Position numbers and translations under genes: made by a program. DNA of 64,000 nucleotides, from NCBI GenBank assembly GCA_964035795.1, contig OZ038325.1:7958796-8022795 (forward strand), read 5' to 3'. The notes beneath the pieces are model-generated. The model ran no database searches and was not told the DNA's origin. It worked only from the letters and a program-made list of their open reading frames with translations. Positions 44,625 to 58,735 of the stretch are shown here, one piece after another; positions within the stretch are counted from its first letter, which is position 1, and each line of letters starts with the position of its first letter. This stretch comes from Pterobdella sp. o SKG-2022 (lineage: Eukaryota; Annelida; Clitellata; Hirudinida; Piscicolidae).

Positions 44625-44689
44625 AAACAAACAAACAAACAAACAAACAAACAAACAAACAAACAAACAAACAAACAAACAAACAAACA
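44625..44689. repeat. (AAAC)16 microsatellite
   Basis: Perfect AAAC/CAAA tetranucleotide run of about 64 bases. The minus-strand frame through it reads repeated Val-Cys-Leu-Phe and is not a gene. Confidence 0.97.
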
Positions 44690-47600
44690 GAGATACAAAA
44701 ACACACAAGCTTTTGAGAAATTCGTCTTGGTTGCCCTATGAATTAAAACATCATACTATTTCCAAGTATAAACACTTCTACCAACCCCTTCATAACATAC
44801 TCATGTCATTTTTTATTAAATTTGAATATAAATTAAATTCCAGTAGCGTAATTTAATGCGATATGTCTGCCAAAATGTTCAGCAGTCCACAAGCTTGGCG
44901 GCCATTTTAGCATAATTTATAAGCATTAGAGAAAATGAAATTAGTTTCACGAGTTCCATTTGTAAAAATATTTTTGTGATAATGACAAATGTCTGCATTT
45001 ACATAAAGGGAAATGCGACAATTTTCAATAAGAATGCTCAGATCCATCACTGTATATACTAAAAGCTTTGCACAAATATTATTATTTCAAGGTAATGTAT
45101 TTGTTTAAAAATTATTTTCTAAACTTGCATAGATATAAATATACCTAGGGCCTTATATTCTCAATAGTGCAAATGCTTTGCGTAACATATTTCTTTAAAC
45201 ATCTTATTTATTTAGGTAGAGAGAACACCAGAATATTGATATTTCCTAACACGCAGTGAATTTTATAATTTGTGCAGGCCATCTTTTTTACTTAAAGGAT
45301 TAAGGTTTTGAGGATAAATATTTAAATATTCAACCCTCGTTTCAGGAATAAATTACTTATAATAATCTTAAATGATTCAGAGAAAAATTTCAAAATAAAT
45401 AAATTTTTTAATTTTAATGGTTTTTGAAAGAAATAATCGAGAAAATACCATTTATTTATTCTGTATATGGGAGCACGCACGAAGTCGCTTTGTCATTATC
45501 GTGGCCATTATCATTTCATAAAAATTTATTCTTTCCAGTAATTGTGCTTTAAGGTGTTGGAGAAATTCAAAAATAAAACTGTTTTTGTGCAGAATTAAAA
45601 ATTCAAAACGATTCGAGTTTTTGAGAATATGAATAATTGAAAATTTTATTTATAGAATTATGAAATATTTTCGAAAATTATTCGAAGATGATAACTTTTA
45701 ATATAACACATATTAATTATGAGTGAAATTAATTTATTCAGAAATGTGTAAAAAATTAAATATTTAGAAGCGAATAATTCAGAATGAAGACAAAGAGAAT
45801 CCCATAAATATTGCATACTAGCTTAGTCATAAAATTAATATCCATTTATCCTGAGACCAATATATATTCCTGTCCAGAATAACAACATACTATCTAGAAT
45901 CTGGCAATAATTTCAGAAATACCTCAGATTTTAAAATATTTATAACTGATGATCTAGTTCTAAAAGCTATTTTAAATTCTGAAGGTATATTTATTTGGTG
46001 AATAATTAAACAACTTTTGAGCTCAATGGTGAATGCCTGATGAAAGAAAAACTACCTATTTAAATAAAGTTTTATTTATAATTTAATATATTTAAGCACT
46101 TCAATCTTATAGCGGATCAATTTTTACATATGCAACATAGAAATTTTAAAAAATAATGAAAAATTTAAAGAAAAAAGAATTTTGTTTCAAAAGCTGCGCG
46201 TCGTAATTCTTGGTTAAGAACGAAAATTGGAACAAATTCCGCTTCTGACAGTTAAAATATCTGAGTTTTAAATTTTGATTTGTTGCCTTCCTATATTGTT
46301 ACCAGTGTTATACCAATTTTTTAACATAAATAAATTTAAAATTTATCCCCAATTAAAACCTTGTTTAATTTTCTGGAACTGTTTTTTTTTCTAGCAGTTT
46401 TACGTCAATACATTTTACAACTATCAAAATATATAATTTAATTTTACAAATATGAATTTATCTGTTTGAAATTTTCAGTTATTTGTATCATCCCCATATG
46501 AACCTAAACGCAGTGAAATATTCCAATGTTCCCTACCACCAATATAATCCAACACACAAATTCATAATATAATATTTAAAATAATTACATAATATATAGA
46601 AAAAAATAATAAGCTCAGAAGCTATAATCAAAATTGAAATAATGTGAAAAAATTTATGAATATATGAATTTTATAATGAATGTCATATTAATTATATATA
46701 TATATATATATAGACATTCAGCGGAGTTTGCATAAGCGACTAATAGGCATATTTGCGTGTGGACTGTTTATTTACAGTAGTTAAACGCATTTTTATTTTC
46801 CAAATTGAATATAGGTCTATATGCATATTATTGTATCTGTAATTCAGTGTTATTAGATCTAATTAAAATTTAAACTTAATTAAAATTAATCAAATTGTTG
46901 TTTGTGCGATTACAACACCAGTTATGAAACTGGTTTTTTATATAATTCATTAGTTTTTCTTGTATTTTTTAGGGGTTGTATTTCCCTTTGTATTTGGGCC
47001 TTTCTGTATCAACCATTTATAAGATTTTCAATTTCAGATTAAATTATTTTCGGCTTTTATGTACTTTGTTTAAATATTCTTTATTTTTAATTCACTTGCT
47101 ATAAATTTTTGATTTCATGCCCAGAAAAACTTGGCTTTTTAATTAAAAAAAACTATCTTCATTTAATATTAGAAGTTAAACTCACAATACTGCATGCATA
47201 AATTTGGTATCTATAACATCCTTCATCGAAACAAAAACTTCACGACACATCACATATTTCAGCTATATTTCACTTCTGTCCTTTATTTGAAAAAATCTTC
47301 TCTTCGAAACATTAACAGTAACTGTCTATCTTATTTTATTCATTAAACTCCAAATGACTCTTATAAATGCTACATCTAAGATTTTTCCAAAATCACATAT
47401 CAATCAAACTTCATCCGAAGTTAACATGTCTTACATGGAGTGCTGTTGAAAAGGAGAATAAGAAAGTGATAAAAAAAGCGAAAAAATAGTGTTTTATGGC
47501 GGTTGTTGTATGTATTGTGAAACTGTCAACTCTTGAAATACGCGTGCTTTCCTTGCAACAGTGGGCAGGAAACATAGTTTCAATGAGAAGATCTTCATTC

Positions 47601-50267
47601 GCGAAAAAATATCCAACAAGCTTCAACCGGTTAATGTTTAACTTATAAAGAGAATAAAATCAAAGTTTGGGATAACCAAAACTAGGCATTTTTCAGGCGT
47701 AAAACTTTTCAGAAATAGTATGAACTAGTTGCCAATGTGTATTGATGTATCTTAAAAATGAATCATAGATTGAAGGTTGTTCTGTTTATTGACAATGTCT
47801 TAAAACTGAGCTGGTTGGTGTGAAGATTGTTCATTGTGAATTCAATTCGTTTCATGTAGGAACACTCATCAGTTATCGGTTGTATTTAAGTTTCAGTTAT
47901 ATCATATTTTTGGTCATATCATGTCTTTAGAAATAAAAGCATGTTTTTAAAGCTTTTTTTTTTAAAGTTTATATATCGTTTCAAAACGCAATCTACCACC
48001 TTATGAATGATGGTTTCCGAAGGGTCCTTTATATATTCCTAATTAAATCCTTTTTCTTGATTAATTTTTTGCGATTTATAAATCAAATTATATAAAAATC
48101 TCAGGAATTTAATATGAAAATAAGCGAAATACATCAAACAAAATCAGGGTTCGTGGTTTGATTGACGCATGCGAAGTGCTTTGGTTATAAATCATTCTGG
48201 GAATATAAATTACTACCACCGGCGTTACAATACCTCTGACTTTTAGATTTATGACACTAATATATACAACAGTGTGAAACAAATAGAAATAGTATGAATA
48301 TCACTGCATGGATTCACGGTGGGTTTATGAAATGGATCTGAGTCATCAAAACTGAAAGTTACATGTTTCCAGAGATTTTTTAAAGCGAGCTTTTCAATTA
48401 CAAAGACTTGAAAATTGGGAGAGTGTGCTTTATTGTTAGTTTTAAGACTTGTTTTATGAAGGTTTTCTCTTGTGCAAGACTTCAACAGTGTTTTATAAAA
48501 TGTTTTTAATAATTTTATTTGTTTTCACAAAAGTTTATGCCGGCAATAATAAAGATTATTTAGGTGTTTTGGTACTATTTCAAGCTTTATAAATCCGCAA
48601 ATTTATTCGCGCTATGAACAACTTGTTCAAGGTATTTGTGTTTTTTTACTTTTATCTACAAAAAGCTTGCCAAAACTAATGTTTGGGAATACTTTTGGAT
48701 TATTAAAAATACCTTTCCATCTATTTTTTTCAAAACATGATCAGCTGAAATCAAAACTTTATCTGGAAAAAAAACTCTGCGTTATTTGTTGAATTTTTAA
48801 TGAAACACACTGCGAAGGCGCTCTAATATTCAACAAGTTTTTTCATGGTTTTAAAACTTCATTTTCATTCCTACAAGAGTTTACTCAGCTTCTTCGAAAG
48901 CCTATTTTTCATGAAAAAAATCAATTTTTACATAACATGTATGCCCATAAAAGCATCCATCCATCCCACTAATTCCCTATAATACATCTATTGAATCTTC
49001 TTCCCCTCAATCCATCTCACCTTCCTTTTTTCATAATTCCTGGTTTTTTTGAGATTTCAAATCTAGATAGATACACCTCAATATAAGGCTTATAAAGTGA
49101 TTTTCTAATTTTTTAAAACCATTTTTTTGGAAGAATTTTTTTTTTTCAAACTTTATAAGTGCTCCATCACTTGCGCAATCGCTTCCAAGCATGCGAAGCG
49201 TCCCATCAATATTTTTTAATTTTGCAAGCGTTATTTTTGAAAAATAAATTAAATGAATGATATTGTCCATGGATGTATCATTCTCTACCACGCTGATGGG
49301 CACTCATTTTTAAATGATCATAAAAGTTTTTTAAAAAATATTATATTTTTAATTTGTTCCAGCATTGATATTTCATGATTTGAAATGTTTGGAACTTTTT
49401 CTAAAAGTTTGAAGTTTCTAACATGACTCTCCATCAATCGTTCACCCACTCATCTGCCACGCTCTATATAAACTCTACTTAATTAAATATGCTTTCATCA
49501 ATCGTTCATTTCAAAGCTTATTTGAGCATTTAAAACCAAGAGTTAATAAAAAAAATCAAAATCTCAATATTACTTTATTCCAGCATCTTTTCAAACTCTT
49601 TCAAAGGAATATTTTATATAAAACTCATGTGAAAAAGCCATTTTTTAGACTTTCTTTTCGTTTCTCCCACCCACCCCGAGCAACCATTTATTCCTTTTTC
49701 TCATTTCCTCCACCCATACATCTATAATTGACTTCATTCCTTACGAATATCGAGTTATTGAAATAAAAAACATTTTTCGGACCATAAATTTTTGTCAAAA
49801 GTTGCAAACACGTCGATTGCTTGTTCTTAATAAAATATGCCTCCATGAAGCTTTTCACTATGATTTTAAAATATGCCACTGTTTAATGTATTAAAGCATA
49901 ATATAAGTTTTGAATACAATTATAAGCTTTGAATACAAAGAAAAAATACTTGTTTGAAATGACATAACGCACCAATTTTTCAGCTGTCACATAAAACAAC
50001 GCATTTTTTCTGTTATTTATAATTCATTCCGAAGCAAAAACATTTTCTTTCGGCAACCACCTCCATTCTTTTTACTTTTTTCTATTTTGTTTTCCGAATT
50101 AATTCGGTCGCTACGCCATTTGCAAATTAAAATTTTTTTTAACTTTTTGTTTGAATATATAACTGCCAAAAAGCACCTTCCTCTTTCTACGTTGAAAATT
50201 TAATATTATTTATCGTTTCAAAATGTTTTTCTCTCAAAACTGTAATTGAACATGCTGTTGGATCGTT
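44690..50267. other. gene desert
   Basis: AT-rich DNA without supportable exons. A short (AT)n run lies near 46694-46712. Confidence 0.5.
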
Positions 50268-50515
50268 TAACCCTCTTCTTCACCTTTTCATCCCCTCTTT
50301 TTCACCATTCCGTTCATCTCTTTTTCATCATTCTGTTCTCCTCTATTCACCATCACACCCCTTCTTTTTCACCATTTTCTCTTTTTTAACCACTTTATTT
50401 TCATTTTTTTCATCCCATTCTTCCTCCTTTCTATCCCTCATTCTTTTTTTTATCCCTTTCTTCCTTTCCTCCTTTCCTTCATTCGTTCTTTTTTCTTTAT
50501 CCACCTTTTCATAGC
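50268..50515. repeat. polypyrimidine tract (plus strand)
   Basis: About 245 bases are overwhelmingly C and T, with recurring TTTTTCACCATT and TTCATC units. Long homopyrimidine tracts can form triplex DNA and often arise from slippage. Confidence 0.75.
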
Positions 50516-50795
50516 ATTGTTCTCGCAGTATGAAGTAAATTTTAAACAGCCATTAAACAACTTCATACATTTGGGATATTAAAGACTTCAATCTTGCCGT
50601 TAAAACGTTGATAAAGACCAAAAGTTACACGATCGAATGCGAAAAAATCACCTTTTCATAGCATTGTTCTCGCAGTATGAAGTAAATTTTGAACAGCCAT
50701 TAAACAACTTCATACATTTGGGATATTAAAGACTTCAATCTTGCCGTTAAAACGTTGATAAAGACCAAAAGTTACACGATCGAATGCGAAAAAAT
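50502..50795. repeat. 147-bp direct tandem duplication
   Basis: The block 50502-50648 is repeated immediately at 50649-50795. One difference is visible (TTTTAAAC in the first copy, TTTTGAAC in the second). It begins at CACCTTTTCATAGC, at the end of the pyrimidine tract. No coding content is apparent. Confidence 0.92.
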
Positions 50796-50865
50796 CTTGG
50801 AACGAATTCTCTTTATCGACGCTGAAAGTGATTCCGTCAAGAAGAAATGGCCGAATTTGACCCTA

Positions 50866-50995
50866 TACCAACCCATCCACTTTAACCATCCAATCGCCCA
50901 CCCATCCAGCTCAATCATCCAACCACCCACCCATCCACATCAACCATCCAACCAACCACCTACTCATCCACCCACCCATCTATCTCACCCATTCA
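50866..50995. repeat. CCATCC minisatellite
   Basis: About three copies of a roughly 30-base unit built from CCATCCA, CAACC and CCACCCA, degenerating into CCATCTATC at the right end. Confidence 0.8.
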
Positions 50996-53900
50996 CTCCA
51001 ACAAAAACACCTTTTAGTACGTTAACCTGCGTTGAGTTTTGAACTTCATTCTAAAATTGTTATTTAAAACATAAAATTTCCCACGATGAACAAATATTAA
51101 TGTCACTATCTTGTTTTGCGTTGTTTCATGCGAGCCACTTGTCTTATGCCAACATTTTTTAGGTATTAATATTGCGCATATATCTTAAATTTTCTACTTT
51201 TTTGGTTTACTAGTTGGAACATAACAAAGTACTGATATTAATTCAAATCATTTTTTTCTCTGATTTATACCATTATGGATTCATCTTTACTCACCAAAAT
51301 CTGCTTTTCTAGCGTCCATTTTTTTGAATGTCAAAAAACTCACAATCAATGGCCTTTTCTTTTTCAAATATGCTTCATATTTCTATACGACTGAAAAATA
51401 TTTTTCAGAGTATTCGTTTTATGCAAAAAAATACGATAAATTTTCACTTTTTGGCAATAAATTTGTTTTTATTAAGTCTTTTGCCATCAAATAGATACAT
51501 TATGCAACATTCTTTGAAACTTCAAAACGCCACCTCATAAACTAACATAAAAACAAAAAACTTTTTCACCTTAGTGAAACAACTTTGAAAAAATAAATTT
51601 TAAAAAATTCTCTTAATAAAAAAGGAAATAATTTTAGAAATTCTTTCATAATTGCAATGAATTTGAGTAATACACAGAATATTCCCTCGAGATAAATGTC
51701 TTATATAATCTGAAACTCTTGAATATGTCCACAAAAAGCCATAAATTGCATTCTGCTTCATCCTCGCAGCATGAATCACCCAGAGATGGATGCGGCATTC
51801 TTTTACAAAACTCATGCTTCACGCTGCGTGAAAATGCTTGCGAAAAAAATCGACGTCTCTTAGACCAACCTAACAACACATCCTTCTCATCATCATCAAA
51901 CGTTATAATAACGCATTTAAATACACACATCAAAAAACCACGCTAACCACAAAACACACAGAACAAAAATCCCTCTAACCCCAAAGCACACAGATACACA
52001 TGGACACATACAAGCAAGCGACCACACAAGCGGTCCTATATATATGTTTGTTCGGGATATAAATTGGGGATCAGGCAAAAGCAATTAACGCTAGAGCTCT
52101 AATTTATATTCGCCCATACTTGTCTTTCGGTTTTTTTTTCTTTTTATTTCTTTTTGTAAATAATTCTAAGTGGTTTATATTTATTCATTTTAATTCCGTT
52201 TTAATCATTATTTTTTTATATATAAATACTTGGAAGGTTTGTTTTTAGTTTTTTATTTACATTTATTAAGTCAGTTTTATGGACATCTTTTGTTGAATGT
52301 TTTATGGAAGAAACGTTGAAAAATTTTTCCAATTTTTTCAAGAAAAAATGAATAAGGGGAAATAAAAAAAAGAATAATTTCGAAAATGCATGTCAGAAAA
52401 AGATTTTGGAATCTGAACAAGTTTGTTTTGAAGAATGAGGCGTGCGAAAGATATTAAAAAATAACTTGACAAATGCAAAAAAAAATAAAATTCATAAAAC
52501 CCCCCCGCAAATCGTAAATCTCAGCTCCAAAATATACATCTATTTTTTCCCAAAAAAAACAAAAGTTGCCAAAAAAATAGATAAATATAGATTTATTCTG
52601 GGAATAAGGATGCATCGGCCAAGAGAACGCATATTTTGGAAATATAATAAAAGAATGTGAAAAACCCGATAAGGACCAACGTATTCCTCAACCATATAAC
52701 TCACTATGAAAGTTAAACCTTCCATACATCACCCTCATACATCAGCCCCTCTAGTCGTAATTCTCCTTATTTATTTTCCTTGAAATAAATTCCTCACTAG
52801 AATTTATTTTATTTTTTGTATTTACATTTGAGTTGTATTCTTGTATAGATGTATGAATCTTCTGCAAGAATACACACGATATGACGCTTTTTGAAACGAG
52901 CCATATCTTGAGTAATATTTGCTATAAAATTTTTAATTGCGATTCTCATTCCAAACCATCATTCATATCTGCGCCGATTTAAATAGATGGCTCCACTCTG
53001 AAGTGGACATCAATATTCCACGCAGTTTGTGATTACGTTTTTCTCTTTTTTTTCAAACATTTTAGTTTTTGTTTTCACAAACTTCAACGTTATTTTCTGG
53101 CTTCATTGTTAGTATTCGTTTCAACTCGTTCTTTTGAACATGCCTTGACACAAATAAATGGCCGCCCATAGTTTTTTTTGTCCTCTTTCTAAAAGTTTTA
53201 ATGGCCGGCATTATTATAGAATGAATAGGAATGTTATAATAGTTTTTTAGAAGATTTGGTTTACCTTATTAATTAAAATTTAAAACGAAGCTTCAGAGAA
53301 TAAACAAAATTAAGTCTGGATAAAATTGCATAACTCAAACGATAGGCATGGGCCATTTTATGCATAAAACTCCATGTTATTTGTGCACACATCTTTCTAA
53401 GTCCTCATATCTCAAAGCAATATATATATCCACCAAATAAAAAAAGATCAACAGAATTATTCCCTCACACTTAAATTTTCCCAGACCCTCATAATCCCAA
53501 ACTCAAACCCCTACCAAAAACCGTTACCCAAACTGTTACATGTAGTGAAGATACGCGTTAACATATAATATTGATATAATAAAGCATAAAACGATATAAA
53601 ATCTTATCAAAATTCATTGAAATCTCATCCCAGAACTGCCGAAAAGTTATTGGTAGAGGCACCAGCATGAATTATCGCCCTTACGCACACACAAGCCCCT
53701 AACATCGCTTCAAACAGCCATGTTTGAAACCATAGAATAATAGTAATAATAACAATCACTACATCATTCGCCCATCACGAGAAAGTTTATTCAATTACTT
53801 TATGATTAGTTCTATACAATTATTATCAGTGTTTTTAGCTTGTTTTATTAGATGTCACTGTCTCTTTAGAGAAGATTGACGCATTGTATTATATATTGAT

Positions 53901-56900
53901 GTTAAAACAATTTAGCACATAAGCCATGCATGTATGATTTCCCACAAAGTCAAAAATTTTCATGCCTTAATAAACCTGTAAGTTCTCCACATTAATCCAC
54001 AAAATCTCCGAATAAATACCGCAAATGGATTGTATTATAAAGGAATCAATTATTTATTTAAGAAGCACATATGTTATATTCTACTCCTTTAAACAAACGC
54101 TCATCAGTCTACCTATACTATCCTAAGTTTTATTTTTTATTCTTCATAAAATTTATTTTTTCCTAGCGTCTTTCAGACCCATAAAGAAGGTTAGAAATTC
54201 TAGCATAGGAACCGTTAAATCTAAGGCTTAAATTGGAATCGCGTATTTTTCCTATTTATTCTGCTTTTCTACATATCTTGAACACGCTCCCTGCAAAACT
54301 TGAACGTTTTAAAATTCCTATTTAATACTTTGATAATTACATACCATATTGATTACTTTGAAGATGCTTATTAGAGCATCTTTATGTGCAAGATAGTATC
54401 TTTGGAATCTTCTCCAACACCTTATCAATTTTTCTCCCGGATTTTCTCCCCAAAAATACATCAAAATGAGTACTGTTATTTGTTGAATAGCATGACAGGT
54501 GCCAAAAAAATGTGTAGAATAATTTGATAACATTGTGAGAACTTAGACATTATAATGAATAATATCTTCTATATAAACATTAAGATAATAAAAAATGGAT
54601 GAAAATTTTGAAGTCTAAAACCCATCCAACACACAAAACAAAGTTGAAACAAGACAACATAACAGACAAAGTGGATTCTCAATGTTTTATTTCGTCATTT
54701 TAAAGGCTTTAGCCTTTCAACCAATGTTGATGTGGTTATGTGAGTAACATTAGTTTTTATGCTTTAATTAGCTAAATAATTATTCATGTATCATCATTAT
54801 AATTCAAGATAGGTTTTGAAGCGTTTTCATCATTAGTGGTTTTGGAATTAATATTTGGACTAGGGTTATAATGATGACTGAATGATAAAGATCTTGAAAC
54901 TCCCTGGGTTAAACATCACTATAATAAACTTCGTAGATTATTATTATTGATTTTATTATAAAGATTGTCTGACGATGATGTGACAATTATTACTCCTTAT
55001 TGAATGAAGATTCTACAAAACAACAGGTCACCAAAAAACATTATATGATCGCGCTAATGAATCAAAAAAACTGTAAACCGTTTGTGAGGTGAAGTTATCA
55101 AAAGACTAAGTTATCAAATGAAATTTTTGTCAAAAGCATGAGTTACCAAAAGCCTAAGTCTTCAAACGACAAAGTTATCATTATTTGGCCAGGTGCAGTA
55201 ATTTAGGAGCTGTGTCGAATCTATGAAACGCTAGAAAGAGTACGGTGCAAATTTCTCTAAAAATGAACGAAATTTATGAGCGAGAATCAAGAACAAACTA
55301 GTCTTTATTGTAGACTTGTGGGCGACAATAGTAAAACACATTATAAATCAAACATTTCAAGTCCATAATCTAACTGTGAACCACTTTCTACAAACAGACT
55401 TTACTAAAGCAGACACGTCTCTAAAAAAAACCCCGACTGTACGTAAAACGAGTGTATAAATCTTTCACAAACACTCAAATCAAATAGCGCACAACATAAC
55501 ACCATCACACGTCGAAAGATCGCTTTATTTATCGTTCGGGAGGGGGCGGTATACATTCACATCATTGACTCTGCATTTGCCTAACACTGTTAAATGTATT
55601 CTCTCATATGCATTAGTTTTTGAGCCTTCAAATAACATTCTACTAATTTTGAATATAGCTTTTTTTGTGCGACTTTTTCGCATAATTTGTATGGTTTTTG
55701 TTGCATATTTATGTGTTAATTAAATATAAAGATTTTTATTGTTTTTTATTACAATTGAAATTATTTGGTTTTTATATTAATTGAAATTAGTTTATTTATT
55801 TTGTTCATTGAACTTGATATTGTTGGAATTTGAGTTCATTATTTTTAATTTTTTAAATTAATTGTGTTAATTCTGAAAAATAAAAATAATATCTAAGAAA
55901 TATTCATTTTTAAATTAGAGTATTGGAGTTGAAACTCATTAGACCAAAAACTAAGAAGCAGAGATATTATTTGTATTTTTAATGAAAATAATTGACACCG
56001 TAAGTAGCCATTCATAATTTTATAATTTTTCAAACTTTTATAAGAAATATTGAAAATATTTTCATTTTTAAAAAATATGAAAAAGATATATCCAATTTGG
56101 ATGAAGATCTAAATTTGAACTAGGGTTAATTTATTCAAGAAATGAAGATTAGAGATTTTTGTCTCCAGAATTTTTTCAATTCAAAAATGTTTTGCAGCAT
56201 TCCCAGTAAAAGCATATAAAATTATTTATTTTTTGAAAACTGAAAAAATTTTTGAGATTTTCTATTACCAAAAAATTTATGGCGTAGAAACTTTAGAACA
56301 AAACTATTTAGAAAAGTTAGTGGAAAAATTAATTCAACAGCAACATAAAACTCCGAAAAAAGTTAAAATATATATAAATAGATAGATTTAAAAAAATGAA
56401 AATGCTTGGAAAAATTCAAAAAATTGTTTTTCTCGTCGTAAACTCTAATTATAACTACCAATATATTTTAACTGATGTTAGCGTGTTTGGGCTGCGTTAA
56501 AATCTTCTTTAGTGTTTGTGTGACGTTGTGTGTTTAGAAGGCGCATTATATTGATTTGAAATCTTTATCACTTTAACACTCTCCAAACACATTTATAATA
56601 TTTATAATATATTGAGTTGAACTTTTTATTTGTTTTTCATTTAGTATGAATATTCTTTTTACTTCGTATTATGTGTATCCACTCCATATTACTTATTCAG
56701 ATTTATTGTGTAATTTTTAATGAAAATCATTTGTTTATACGAATAATAGATAGATAATTCTCTATAAAATTTTTTCACTCAAATATTTCTTTATTCATAC
56801 TGAATGTATGGAAAAAAAGTGACTAAAAAATTAATTCATCTCAATCAAACTTACAAATACTCACAGTGAAAGACAAATACAAAACAACATCTATTTAAAC

Positions 56901-57445
56901 TCACCACTTGATTTATGTCAGATAATATTTCAATTTGAAAAATTGTCTTTCAATTACACAGTCAACATTAAAGCAAAGACCCCAAGTGTTCTCGACTCGA
57001 TGGCGAGAATATAGTAAGAAGGATAGTCGCGAAATCTTTCTCTATCCCAAGCTGGTAGATTGTTGTAGGAAAAAATAATTCATACAAATATATATATTAT
57101 AGATATTATTATTTATTATATATTATTTTCGAATTTTTAATTGCTATTCTCTAAAAGATATATCAATACTCATGATTCTGTTTCAATTATAAAATATGTA
57201 TTTATAATTCATAAAAAATATATTTCAGTATCAATAATGATCACAGACAATTGATTTGCCAAAGCTCGTTCAAATCACAAGCAATAGACTGAATGGAGCT
57301 TTTGTAAAAGCAAAGTTGACGAAGTCATAGCGTGCAAACCCATATATCATTCTGTGATCATTTATTTACCATCTATTATTAATAATTTATTGATTTTTAA
57401 TTAATTAATTTGAATTATTATTGTATAAGTTTGAATTATTATATA
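50996..57445. other. gene desert
   Basis: No convincing exon. An open frame at 51719-51946 (Ser/Asn-rich, SFSSSSNVI) has no recognisable domain or clear splice sites. Confidence 0.45.
55092..55184. repeat. degenerate 16-18-bp tandem repeat
   Basis: Variants of AGTTATCAAAAG-CTA recur at about 55092, 55109, 55127, 55141, 55157 and 55173 with decayed spacing. Confidence 0.65.
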
Positions 57446-57450
57446 TTAAT

Positions 57451-57570
57451 TATTATTATATTATTTTTAATTATTATTATATTATTTTTTATTACTATTA
57501 TATTATTTTTAATTATTATTCTATTATTTTTAATTATTATTATATTATTTTTAATTATTATTATTATATG
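57451..57570. repeat. 21-bp AT-only tandem repeat, about five copies
   Basis: The unit ATTATTATATTATTTTTAAT plus one base is repeated with single changes. The period is a multiple of three, which keeps both strands open but is not evidence of coding. Confidence 0.85.
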
Positions 57571-58127
57571 AATTTTAGTTATTATTTTTTTAATCCAGAC
57601 TAATGCCGTTTTGAGTTTTATGTACTTTTTTCTGTAATTCTTAACGTCATGATCGGAATTCAAAAAATTTTTAAAATCATCCCATACTTTTCATATTTTA
57701 TCTTATGATTTTTATCTTTAACTTTTCTAATCAAAAATTTTCTATATTTTTTTTAAACGAATTTCCTATAAAACTTTCAAAAAAGGGAGTAGCATAAATT
57801 CAAAAGATTTACACTTCTACCTTCGAGGAATATAATTTCAGCAGGTATCTTTACAGCTTCAAAACCTTAGAAAAACAACAAAGTTTGAAAAAAATAAATT
57901 TTCAGATTTCACAAATATGCTTGGTTCATCTGCCTACTAGTCTCACTATCTACCTATATCGGTGTATGACTTTTTCAATCTCTGTGAAGCCCTCTACATT
58001 TACATAGTATACTTCGTAGCTAGAAAAAAAGCAATTTTTCAAACGATTTTTCATATTACATCTCATCTTGAAACAATTTCTCAATTTATAATTCCCAATA
58101 CACTTAGTTCTTAGTTTTTTATCAAGT

Positions 58128-58200
58128 GTAGCGATTCGTCAGAGTGGTTAAGTGTTGATGTGGTAGGATTCAAAGACCCAATAACTCATATAAGCGATAA
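58128..58200 (+). pseudogene. possible tRNA-Ser-like relic
   Basis: GTAGCGA followed by GTCAGAGTGGTTAAGTGTTG resembles the acceptor strand and D-arm/A box of class II tRNA-Ser. No matching 3' acceptor strand or good B box follows, so at best this is a decayed pseudogene or SINE head. Confidence 0.25.
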
Positions 58201-58637
58201 CATTCATCAGACTTTGATCCTCATTGAATCGATACGCATGAAATATTTTGAAAATATAATTCATATATTATTCCTTCATCATAACCTATGCTTTTAATGG
58301 TCTTATTTCAATAATTTCACACGCATAAAACCTCCAAATACGTCTACATACCCTGCTCTAACTTACACTGATTCTCTCCTAGGCTCCAAAATATTCCGCT
58401 ATTATTTTTCTTAGAATTTTCACTTTCTTGTATTTTATCAGAATCATTCATCTCAGTTTTATAGTGAAAGTTCACCGATAGTTTTTTTATATATATCTCT
58501 GCCCTAGTTCTTATGGCTACACAAGCGCCTCTATATCAAACCTTGTTTTCATACGCCTTACAAGTAAATAATAATATATATTATACTCTTGCTCTATTTA
58601 CAATGGGGTTTTATAAAAACTCACTAATGTTTCGAAT

Positions 58638-58735
58638 TGAAAATCGTAATTATAGTAATAACTTGTTATATGTAACCTTAACTACTACTTATAGAGAAAA
58701 TCTTAATTATAGTAATAACTTGTTATATATATAAC
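58638..58735. repeat. 47-bp direct repeat, two copies
   Basis: AATTATAGTAATAACTTGTT begins at 58648 and again at 58695. The surrounding sequence is also similar (AAAATCGTAATT versus AAAATCTTAATT). Confidence 0.8.

Noticed and set aside
44413..44706. A 97-codon minus-strand frame rich in Val, Cys, Leu and Phe
   Set aside because: An artefact of the AAAC repeat and its flanks.
57421..57663. Overlapping open frames of Tyr/Ile/Phe on plus and Ile/Lys/Asn on minus
   Set aside because: Both follow from the 21-bp AT repeat.
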